Shown: one piece after another, positions 12,805-22,570 of the stretch
Layout: every line of letters starts with the position of its first letter
Position numbering within the stretch: the stretch's first letter is position 1
Source: Gossypium raimondii
Taxonomy: Eukaryota; Streptophyta; Magnoliopsida; Malvales; Malvaceae
DNA: 64,000 bases
Reading direction: 5' to 3'
Assembly: GCF_025698545.1 (NCBI RefSeq)
Contig: NC_068569.1
Coordinates: 1,178,001-1,242,000, forward strand
Program-made: the position numbers and the translations under genes
The notes under the pieces: generated by a model
Databases searched by the model: none
Seen by the model: only the letters and a program-made list of their open reading frames with translations
Told to the model about the DNA's origin: nothing

Positions 12805-13430
12805 TAAGAGTGTTCAGTCGGTTAATCAACCCGAAATAACATTAATCGAATTAATCGAACTTTCAAAATTTTTAACTGTTAATCGAACCGAAATTTTTTC
12901 GGTTAATTCGGTCGGTTAACGAAATTAACCGAAAATTATATGTTTTTTTATTTTTGGTTAAAAATTAACCGAATTACCGAAATTAACCAAATTAATCGAA
13001 TTACCCAAATTAACCGAATTGAATCACTCCATAATTAAAAATATTACATAAGTCTTTGAAATTTATTTTTATTTATTAAATTATTTGTTTAGACTTTTAG
13101 ACTTTAGTTTTAGTTTTAGATTTTTATTTTTATTTATTAAATTATTTGTAATTTTTATAATTGGGTTGGGTTGGGTTGGGTAATTGGGTTGGTGTGGATA
13201 CTTGGGTTTGGATTGGGCTTAAGTGAATAGTGGGCCTATTTATATATTATAATTTTATTTATTAATTTTTTCGGTTAAACCGAAAAAATTCGGTTAACCG
13301 ACTGGTTTCGAACCGAATTAACCGTTAACCGAAAAATCAAAAAATAATTAACCGACCTCCGACTGAAAAATTCGGTTAACCGACCGATTAACCGAATTTT
13401 TTGGTTTTACCTGAATTTTGCACACCCCTA
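12805..13430. mobile_element. hAT-like MITE rich in CGGTTAAC palindromes, 626 bp
   Basis: The left end TAAGAGTGTTCAGTCGG pairs with the right end, whose reverse complement is TAGGGGTGTGCAAAATTC. The flanks are ATAAAAAG (12797-12804) and ATAAAAGG (13431-13438), a 7-of-8 match to an 8-bp target duplication. Both arms are packed with variants of CGGTTAACCG and TTCGGTTAATTCGG, so the element can fold on itself over most of its length. The centre (about 13155-13190) has repeated TTGGG runs. No coding capacity. Confidence 0.7.
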
Positions 13431-15637
13431 ATAAAAGGAAATACAACAAGGTTTGTATAGGAGTCAATTTGTCTTCACGTGGACATGTCCGGTATTAGTA
13501 AATGTATATTTTGGTTACTGAACTATTTAAATTTTTTTATTTTAATTATTAATTTATTTAAATGTTTTTATGTAAGTCCCTAGATTGTTAATTTTTTTTC
13601 TTTTTAAAAGATTGGCTAACAAGTTTCATGCGACGATTCAATGATTGGTACAATAGATCAATGCCAATCGATAAGTAGGAGAATAAATCTTAGGTCTAAG
13701 TCAATTCGGAGATTGGTAGAAAAAAGTGTTTAGATTTTAGGTTTCATAGATTCATGACATTCAATATTGTTTGAAAAAAATAAGAATTGTAGAAGAGAAA
13801 GGAATGAGACCTTTCAATCAGTGCAAGCGGTTAAACAAAGGTGGTCATACAGGCTATGACAGCTATTTTAACTGTCCAATTAGTTAAATGAAAACATTTA
13901 AATAGTTCACTAACTGTTTTTTAATTTTTTAAAATTGGGCGATCAAAACGTAAATTACTAATAATTTAGTGACTTCGGGTGCAATTTACTCTAATATCAT
14001 TTGGTTTTCCATGGAAAAGGAAGGAAAGAAAGAAAGGGAAAAAATGTATTTTTATATTATTTTTGTGTATATTTATATGAAAAAATATTTTATTTTTAAA
14101 TAAAATGTTTAAAGTAATTTGTTGTCATAATTCATGAAGACTATAGGGTGAAAAAGAAGACATTATATTAGAAGTATTGATAAACGAAATCACCTAAGAA
14201 TGACGTTTTAGGCTTTCATATATGCCATGGTTACGAGCTACCAATTTAGTTTAATTTATCCTCTAGCGTTGGAGGTATATTGGATCCAAACTAGGTATTG
14301 TTATCAATGATCCAAGCCTGTGTTGATTCGGGCCTTTGTCGACTTTAGACCGAAATGAACATTATATTCGTATTTATTAAGAAAATTTAGATTTCGAATA
14401 CCATCTTTCTTAATTTTAAGCTTAATCTTATATTATTGGTTTTGTCTGAGTCAAGTACTTAAAATTATTTTCTGTTCACCTGACTACCTAAATTTTGATT
14501 ATGCTATTGAAGTGGGTATCTGCCATTAAAGCCGTTAAAAAAGATTCTAGCCAATGAAATTGTGCCATGTCACTTTAAAAATATAATTAAGAATACTTTT
14601 AAATTAATTCTAATTAAAATGTTATAGTAATATTAAAAAAAAAAATCCTCCCTCCCCACACCATCCCCTCGAAGGAATGCCAAGTTGGATATATATACGC
14701 TTTCTGCCGTTGCTCAGAAGCCACGTGTAGAACTACAACTCATATTGTAATATGCTTTGATTCTCATTTTAGTGATGCACATATTTTCGAAAAAAATAAA
14801 AGTAATCCTCGCAACGCTAGAGTTGGCAGGAGGGAGAGATTCTAGCTCACTGCAATTTGATTTTATATTAATCAATTTTACTGGAAATTGAGGAAAACAA
14901 ATTTACAAACCTTCATTTTTCATTCAAATACTATTTAATATATATATAGTATTGTTATATAATATTTAAATGATAATAATACTGTTTTTAGAATGCATTA
15001 TTTTATAATATTCGTGAAAATAATAGTTTTAAAAATTAAATTTAATATATTATATCGCACGAGAATGAAAATTGAATTTGAAATATAATAAATTTTATTT
15101 CGTTAACTGTTAATAGATATAAGTGGGTGTAGAGTGATATTGAATATTTATTATTATTTTATTAATAATTCAGTAATTTTAATGAATGATTCAATTTTTA
15201 AAAGTGAGTGACCAAATTTTAAATTTATTAGTAGTTAAGTGATTTGTGTGTGGTTTATCCTTTTTAAATATATTTTATTTTTTTAAAACAAACACATAAA
15301 AGTTAATTTTTGGCTAAACATCCAAACTTCGCAATGCACGTGTTGTTTTGTTCATATTCTTACACTTTCCTATAATCTCTCACGAAACAAAACACCCTTA
15401 CAGAAAAAAAGCCCAAATAAATTTGCTGGCCGTGCCATTGTTTCATACAAAATCATACTGACCGTACAGTTCCCAGAACCCAAATATCCTTTAAAAAAAA
15501 AAAAAAAAAGCTTTTGGGGTTATGGTTTACTTTGGCTGTGCAGTGTCCTCCAAAGAACTTCCCCTGTCATTTTAATTTTGGATAATTTACTATTTTTTGT
15601 TTCGCTTTCTTTTTGGTCTCAATTTTAAGTCATTAAA
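13431..15637. other. spacer and upstream region of the RING gene
   Basis: No gene supported. A degenerate inverted repeat may exist at about 13507-13990: GGTTACTGAACTATTTAAA on the left, TTTAAATAGTTCACTAACTG on the right. From about 15400 the sequence is the likely promoter and 5' UTR of the gene starting at 15638, with an A-run at 15494-15509. Confidence 0.4.
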
Positions 15638-17768
15638 ATGGGAAAGAGAAGGGCAAGCTCCCAACATCTTAATCATCAGAATCTCCACCTTCCTTCTTCT
15701 TCGGGTACGTTTATTTTTTTCTTTTTTATTTTGTTCCAATCTAAGTTTGAAGCCTTTTTTTTTTTTTTTTTGAAGTTTTAGGTACATGAAAAATGTTCGA
15801 AATTTGGTATGCCGCCATCGTAATTTTTCTTCTTTCTTTTTTAATTTTGTTAATTTTTCTGGCTTGTTGGGTCAAGGTTTTATTCAATTATTCATCAATA
15901 TTTGATCTCGGTGTGTACTTCTTATTTTCTCTGTTGATTTCATGGTTTTAATTTCTTGAATTGTTTATTATCATCATTATTAATGCTTGTTTTTTGATGC
16001 TATTTGATTTGGAGTGTTGTGGGATTCTATGAATTATGAGATTTGAAGAGAAAAAAAAGAGTTTCATTTATGGTATCAAATAGGTTGGAAAATCATATTC
16101 TTGTATGTCTCTTCAATGGTTACTTTTGTTGATACGGTTCTTGGCCTTTAGGGGAGTTTTAGTTATGAAAAATTGATATCAGAAACCAGGGCTAGAATGT
16201 TTTGTCTGTTCCTGGCCTAGAATGTTCCGGATGAACACAGGTTCGTCTGGCTTCTTTGCGCTTTTACGTTACGGAAGTGTTGTATTTTATTTTGATCATA
16301 CAAACCTTCATGGTGTTGTGAAACTTAGGAGATTTCTGTTCATAAACATTGCAAACTATGCCCAATCTTAACAGGTATTGCGGGGATGATTAATGGAAAA
16401 TTTATAGGTAACAAACTAACAATAGCTTAAACAATTTTGCAGTCTACCATTAATATGTATATATTCTCTTTGAAATTTTTGTGCTCCTTTTCATTTGATT
16501 GGAAGCTGTTTTGCATCTTATTTACTAAACGTAGGACCTATTAGATTGAGCATTTGTTTGCAGTATCATCTAGATATTAGGTCTTCTATATATGTTATTA
16601 AGTTGATGCACATTGGTTCGGGTTAGAAATGGTGGTTCAATACTTTTCTTTTGCTACCTTGATGTGGTCGTAATGAGATTGTGGTGATCATCTTGGTCTC
16701 GGTAGATGAAATATGTCCGTGCAATGGATTGGTTTATCTTCAGCTTTATAATCTGATATTCTGAAAGTGCTAAAAATTCTTTGTCTTTATAATGCGAAAG
16801 TTAAGAATATGGATAATGGTTGTGCTCTTTATTAAATATTGCAGCAGGCATGCCATGCTCATCGGGAACAGAGTTATTATCCAACGAGGTTTTGTACTTT
16901 TCCTTGTTCGTTACTTGGATATAATAATGTTTTTGCCCCTCCATCTCTTTGTCAACTGAATGGTCTGCAATAGTTCATTGATTTTTTTTCTCTCTCTTTG
17001 TTTTCTAGCCTTCATTCAATTTGGATGCTGGCATGGATGTTAGAGATGGTTCAATGAAGCTACTAAATCCCAACTCTTCAGTTGGTCAACGCCATTACAA
17101 TTTCGGGCGTTCGATATTTTCAAAACGATCACGCCGTTACTATGACCAGCATTACCAATTCCAAAACTTTGGCAACCATTCTAATCCATCAACTTCTCGT
17201 GCCAAGATTAGTCCTTTACATGATGAGAGGTTGTCGTTCAAGTTCACTGATTCCAGCCAAGAGCCTGGACGCCAATCAGGTTACATGCATCTTTTATTGG
17301 TTTTCATGCCATGAATCTGTTTGTTTCCATAGCATGTGATAGTGTGAATGAATCTTTTAACTTATCAAAATTGGTGCGTAAATGATAAAACAAGATATCG
17401 AGATTTCATAGCCAAAATTAAGTGTTTCATTCTGGTTTATGTTTTGCCATGCTATCTAAAGTGTCCCAACTTCTACAGATGGTAGACAAAAAGCGTTCGG
17501 CAGACCCGAAAGGATTAGGTCCAGTTTGTTGGTGACGGATCCGGTATCACCTGACAAGGTGAAGATGATTTGTGGCCTATGCCAAAAGCATCTGAGACGG
17601 AAACCGTGTTTTCTCGGAAATACCCTGGCTTCTACTGAATTCTCTGTCGTGGCAGTTCTAGTTTGCGGGCATGCATATCATGCAGATTGTTTGGAAGGGA
17701 GAACGAGTTTCGAGAACAGGCGTGACCCACCATGTCCTTTATGTTCAGGTTCCCCATCACAAGTTTGA
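15638..17768 (+). CDS. small RING-H2 zinc-finger protein, probable E3 ubiquitin ligase
   Basis: Four coding exons: 15638-15704, 16845-16888, 17009-17279, 17479-17768. They total 672 nt (223 aa). The N-terminal 150 residues are low-complexity, basic and polar (start MGKRRASSQHLN). The C-terminus holds a C3H2C3 RING: C159-x2-C162, C190-x-H192-x2-H195-x2-C198, C213-x2-C216, in the stretches ICGLC, CGHAYHADC and CPLC. The loop between C162 and C190 has one extra Cys (C171). RING-H2 proteins usually act as E3 ligases; the substrate is unknown. Intron 1 is about 1.1 kb. Exon 2 has a tandem acceptor GCAGCAG, so two isoforms differing by one residue are possible. The first exon rests on the ATG plus a good GTACGT donor and is the least certain part. 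Confidence 0.82.
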
Positions 17769-17882
17769 TGGTTCGAACAAGAAAGAAGTGATTATGCATA
17801 TAGATGTCCACATAAAATTTATCATACTAAATTTCTGAAAGTATTATAGGAAATGAATGTAGGCTGTTTGTTATGATGAAAG

Positions 17883-18037
17883 GTGAAGGTTTACACATTA
17901 GGATCTTAACCAGGTATTTTGTATTTTGCTAAGATTAGAGCTAGTTTAGTACACTGAAGGCTTTTCTTCTTGTACCTTAAAACCTATTACAGTGAAGGTT
18001 TACAAATTAGGATCTTAACCAGGTATTTTGTATTTTG
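17883..18037 (+). repeat. 46-bp direct duplication downstream of the RING gene
   Basis: The copy at 17883-17928 (GTGAAGGTTTACACATTAGG onward) recurs at 17992-18037 with one mismatch, at a period of 109 bp. It probably lies in the 3' UTR or just beyond. A local tandem duplication is the simplest cause. Confidence 0.75.
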
Positions 18038-18768
18038 TATTTTGAACAACAAGACATCAGTAATGGCATGCAAACGAAGCAAGTTATTAGAAATTTTATC
18101 AGTATGCACATGAAAACTACCTCTGTATAAAATAGGGATGTGTTTAAAAATAACATATAATAAATAATAGGTTAAAATATGTCTAAAGTCATTGTACTTT
18201 TCAAAGAATTTAGATCTTTTAATTATTTGGATACTAATTGAGTAGGTTTTGCTTTTATTTTAAAACGTTATAGTATCCAATTTAATAAAAAATTAATAGT
18301 GTTAACAATTGGATTTGAATATTAAAATCTGAAAAGTAGAGGAATTAAATTTTAAAAATACAAGTATGGTAAAAATAAATTCTCAATTTTAAAAATATAA
18401 AGATTATAGACACATTTTAATCTAAAGAATAAAATCTATAATTTCAAACTAAAATATATAATTTCTAAGTAACAATAACACATGTAATATGTATAGGATA
18501 TTAATCTAAATTACACAAATACACTTAATCCAAAGTACGCAATCATACTCATCAAACCGTATGGACAGTTCTCATTTTGGTAAGTAGGACAACGAGATAT
18601 TATTCCTAGTTCGATTAACAATTTTCCTCAAAATTTATACGTCTTTATAAAAATAAATAAATAAATAAAGCTGAAGAATAATTCGATTAACCATCACAAG
18701 CAAAGTTGAATTTAAATTATATTGAGGAAATCATTTTGATAAGATATTAAAATAAATAATAACAAAAG
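18038..18768. other. AT-rich spacer before the tRNA array
   Basis: No gene recognised. The last bases before the tRNA (AACAAAAG) contain the CAA motif common just upstream of plant tRNA genes. Confidence 0.45.
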
Positions 18769-18842
18769 GACCGCATAGCGCAGTGGATTAGCGCGTTTGA
18801 CTTCGGATCAAAAGGTCGTGGGTTCGACTCCCACTGTGGTCG
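18769..18842 (+). tRNA. tRNA-Arg (anticodon TCG), copy 1
   Basis: 74 nt folding into a full cloverleaf: acceptor GACCGCA/TGTGGTC, D arm GCGC/GCGC, anticodon stem TTTGA/TCAAA with loop CTTCGGA (anticodon TCG), variable loop AGGTC, T arm GTGGG/CCCAC with TTCGACT, discriminator G. No intron and no encoded CCA. A T7 pol III terminator follows at 18847-18853. Confidence 0.95.
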
Positions 18843-18846
18843 ATGC

Positions 18847-18853
18847 TTTTTTT
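18847..18853 (+). terminator. pol III terminator of tRNA-Arg copy 1
   Basis: Run of seven T four nt after the tRNA end. Confidence 0.8.
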
Positions 18854-19095
18854 GTGTTCTTCATTTTTAGGCTTTCAATTTTATATAGGCCCAGCCATCA
18901 TTTTTTTTGTGCAATAAGGTCAAATACATTGGATTCAATTTTTAATCTCTGAAAATATCAAAGAAACAAAATGAATCTTTTCGGTGTTTTTAGTAATAAA
19001 TAAATAACAATGAAAAAGAGGTTTTTTCCCCTTATGAATCTTCATGAGGTTATAAATCTTTATGAAATCAAAATACTACACCAATGGCGTGTAGG

Positions 19096-19169
19096 GACCG
19101 CATAGCGCAGTGGATTAGCGCGTTTGACTTCGGATCAAAAGGTCGTGGGTTCGACTCCCACTGTGGTCG
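19096..19169 (+). tRNA. tRNA-Arg (anticodon TCG), copy 2
   Basis: Identical in sequence to the copy at 18769-18842 and 327 bp downstream of it. The flanking sequence is also duplicated: the GTGCAATAAGGTCAAATACA segment follows both. A T-run at about 19174-19179 should terminate pol III. Confidence 0.95.
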
Positions 19170-19173
19170 ATGC

Positions 19174-19179
19174 TTTTTT
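19174..19179 (+). terminator. pol III terminator of tRNA-Arg copy 2
   Basis: T-run five nt after the tRNA end. Confidence 0.7.
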
Positions 19180-19400
19180 GGTGTTCTTCATTGGGCTTTC
19201 AATATTATATAGGCCCAGTCATAGTTTTTTTTGTGCAATAAGGTCAAATACATTGGATTCAATTTTTAATCTCTGAAAATGAATCTTTTCGGTGTTTTTT
19301 TGTAATATATAAATAACAATGAAAAAAGAGGTTTTTTTTTCCTTATTGTAATAAATGAATCTTCATGAGGTTATATGAAATTAAAATAATAATATGTAGG

Positions 19401-19448
19401 GACTGCATAGCACTGTAGATTAGCTCCTTTGACTTCGGATCAAAAGGT
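19401..19448 (+). pseudogene. tRNA-Arg(TCG) pseudogene, 5' two-thirds only
   Basis: Matches the two intact copies through the D and anticodon arms (GACTTCGGATCAAAAGGT) but with substitutions in the acceptor and D arms. It stops before the T arm, so the B box is absent and pol III transcription is unlikely. The downstream part of the duplicated unit reappears only at about 19741. Confidence 0.85.
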
Positions 19449-19812
19449 ATACAAACAATTCCTCTCAAAAATATGATATAAATAATATAATGTAAGAAAA
19501 ATAAATTATTTAAGTTTATTTATTTGAACTTATTAACTAGTTCATTTTCATTATGGAACTACTTGACTGTCTTCCACTACAATAAATGAATCTTTTCTTG
19601 TAGGAAAGACTATTCGATATTTTCTTTATATTTATATATATTTAAAAGAAAAATGACTATTAATATAATAATTTTTTTCAAATTTATGTATCCTTTAACA
19701 GATTATCTACGAGTCTCATTCGAATTTGATTGAAAATGAAAATTGGCTTTCAGTATTATTAGGCCCAGCCATCCTTTTTTTGTGCAATAAGGTCAAATGC
19801 ATTGGATTTAAT

Positions 19813-20575
19813 TTACTAAAGAGACCCTTTTAAATTAAAATTACTTTTAAACCCAAAAACAAAAATAATTTTTAAAAATATATTAAATATAATTATATAA
19901 ATAAGGGTTAAAATATTTTATGTAATATTTAAATACAAGGTATATAAATATTTTTGTTGAATTGTTTTTAAATATATATCATTATATGTTTAAATTTATA
20001 ATTGTTATAAATTTAAATTAAATTTTACAAATAATTAATATTTATATTTATCTATAAATATTTAAAATTTATATTTCACATATTAAAATATTTTTTTCAT
20101 ACTAAAATATTATAATATTAATGATTTAAATGCACATTTAACCTTCACAACATTATATTTAAAATTAACATTTTATATCTAAAAATCATTTTTGACGACA
20201 ATATTCAACATTCAAATTTTAAATTAGACTTTTCAAAACCATGTTCTAAAAACAATATGAAACGCAGTTTCTAAAATTAATGAGAAAATGTAACATCAAA
20301 AGTTTAGGGAAAATGTTAGCAGGATAAAAATTTGGATAGTAAAAGGGTTAAGCCCATGTATTACTATCCAAGCTGGAAAGTGTAATTGAAAATATTCAAA
20401 CTATGGCATACTTAATTAAAAATATGAACATAGATTAAAAGTTAAGTAACTTACTTACCATTTTAATGGATTTTACTTTCACGCAAACAAGTTGTGTATA
20501 CACTTACATTACTCTAATGATTTATTTTATGTAAAACCGGTTTGGGAAAAAGAAATTTTAAGTGAATTTTTTATT
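19813..20575. other. AT-rich spacer
   Basis: No gene or RNA recognised; very AT-rich sequence. Confidence 0.45.
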
Positions 20576-21207
20576 GGCTTAATGATAAATTTGATCATTA
20601 ATGTTTATATGCTTTGTTAAGATAATCCTAATTGTATTTTTGAGTTTTTTGTCATCAACCTTTTTTTCAAATTGTTTTCTTTTAATGATTTGATGAAAGT
20701 ACGATTAAAATAATTAACGAGATAATGTGGAATATTTTTAATGAGATGTAATTTATTACTTAGATAATCTAATAAAATAATTACATGTGGAAAATAATAA
20801 AATAAATAATTCATGAAGTTAAAAAAGATATCTCTTAATTTAAAGAAAATTAATGTAATTATCTAAAAATGTTTCAAAATGAATGCACACATTCGGTAAT
20901 TTCATTTGATTTATTAATTATCTTTTGAAACCTCTCAAGAAACAAATATATGTATTCATTTTGAAACTTTTTAGATAATAAAATTTATTTTTCACATGTA
21001 ATTGTTTTATTGAGTTATATAAGTAATAAATTACATCTCATTAGAAATATTTCCCATTAAAATTTTTAACGATACTTTCATTAAATCAGTAAGAAAAAAC
21101 AGTTTGAAAATAAAAACAAAAGTTGATGGTAAAAAAGACTAAAAAATACAATTAAGACAATTTTGATAAAATATATAAATGGTAATGGCCAAATTTATCT
21201 TTAAGCC
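20576..21207. mobile_element. long fold-back MITE, 632 bp
   Basis: The first ~270 bp are repeated in inverted, diverged form in the last ~270 bp. Left: GGCTTAATGATAAATTTG. Right, reverse-complemented: GGCTTAAAGATAAATTTGG. Matching inner blocks include GAGATGTAATTTATTACTTA and AAAATGTTTCAAAATGAATG. No coding capacity. A clean target duplication was not resolved, so the superfamily is left open. Confidence 0.65.
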
Positions 21208-22570
21208 TATTTTTAATTTTTTTCATGAAATTTTGTTTCATTCCTCAACTTCATTCAAACCTGGTAGATTTATGTAGGGTTTAATAAAAAAATAATTTAA
21301 GTAGAATTATTAGAATTGAATTGAATTCTATCGATTTGTATTTTATAATTAATTTTATTTTTTGAAAATAAAGATTTATATTTAAATAATGAAAATAACT
21401 TTAAAACATGATATATGAGTTATAATCTTATTTATTTTATTGAAAACGTAACTTTTTAAAGAATATTTATGAAAAGCAATTTTGAAATTTTACCAATAGC
21501 ATCTAAAAGTTATAAAGCAAAATTCTATTTTGTCAATAACCCAAAACCTAAATAGAAAAAGCAAAAAGCAAATCAAAGTGAATTATTAAATAAATTTAAA
21601 ATTTGAATATTGAAGTATAAGAGCATGGTTGAGATGAAAAAAAAAGGTTGAGTAGAAACTTGAAATTTTATACAAAAGTAATGTTTTATTGAAAATTCAA
21701 GTAATCTAAATTCTACAATGCTTCTACTCTAACTGTTTTGACACTAATTTTTTTATATTAGTATACCTTTATATGTATTTTATAGTGTTGGAAAATTAAT
21801 ATATTATTTCCAAAATTTCAACTTAAATTTTAATATGTTTTATTGTTGCACACTGTCTCCAAATAACTTTTAATTTACCCTGATTTTAAATAAAATCCTG
21901 TTTTTTTTCACTTTTTAACATACGGATATCCTTCACCGTATCATTAAAAAAAATCTGAAAATATAAAACCTGCCTTTTACTACAAACATCCCAAAAGAAG
22001 GACAAGAAAGAAAAAAGAGTTTTAAATTTTCATACTTATTAGTTTTCTTACTCCAATTTTAGAAGCTACATTTCATAAATCCACGGTTCTTAAAAAGATT
22101 TTATATTTTAAAAATAAATTATTAAAAACACGTATTGGTTTTATCATATAAAGTAGCGTAAATTAAATAATTATGGTACATCTTAATCTAATTTGATGTA
22201 ATCAAACTAAAAGTAGAACACAGAAAAAGATTCGAATCTTCCCTCTCGAACATTCCATAATAAAATGCGAATGTGATGGTTGCAAATTCATTACACTCAA
22301 AATTTTCCACCAATAAATTATTCTCAGTTTGCTTCTGCAATTTTTTTAACTTCAACGTTTTGCCAGCTTATATTCTTCATAAACCTTAAACGACATCATT
22401 TTTTTTGCTCATCTGCTTCTCTGCCTCTCTGCCGTCAAATCTCTGTAACTCTACCGGAAAACTTCCATTTCTTGTTGTCGGGAAAAGGGTAGTTTGCAGT
22501 TAAAACAGTTAAACTTCCAAAGGGTTCTTTGTCTTTCTTGGTATCTTGTTTTCTTTTCTTCTTGGTGGAT
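21208..22570. other. spacer and upstream region of the MGDG synthase gene
   Basis: No gene supported. AT-rich up to about 22200, then a pyrimidine-richer stretch that is probably the 5' UTR and proximal promoter of the gene starting at 22571. Confidence 0.45.
21924..21931. promoter_or_regulatory. possible P1BS (PHR1-binding) site
   Basis: Palindromic GGATATCC fits the GNATATNC consensus bound by the phosphate-starvation regulator PHR1. It lies 640 bp upstream of a type-B MGDG synthase, a class induced by phosphate starvation in Arabidopsis. Such 8-mers also occur by chance in AT-rich DNA, for example GGATATAC near 6268. Confidence 0.3.

Larger units (their letters stand above)
18769..19812 (+). 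repeat. three-unit tandem array carrying tRNA-Arg
   Basis: Units begin at 18769, 19096 and 19401. Each has the tRNA, then a tail containing GGCTTTCA, TAGGCCCAG and GTGCAATAAGGTCAAA. The third unit has about 290 bp of unrelated AT-rich sequence between its broken tRNA and its tail (19741-19812). Units 1 and 2 are closely alike; unit 3 is more diverged. Confidence 0.8.

Noticed and set aside
13507-13990. Possible inverted-repeat element with GGTTACTGAACTATTTAAA arms
   Set aside because: Arms match over only about 20-25 bp and no duplication was found; kept only as a note in the spacer entry.
18769-19170. CRISPR-like repeat spacing of the tRNA copies
   Set aside because: The repeated unit folds as a tRNA with pol III signals; it is an ordinary gene duplication in a plant genome.
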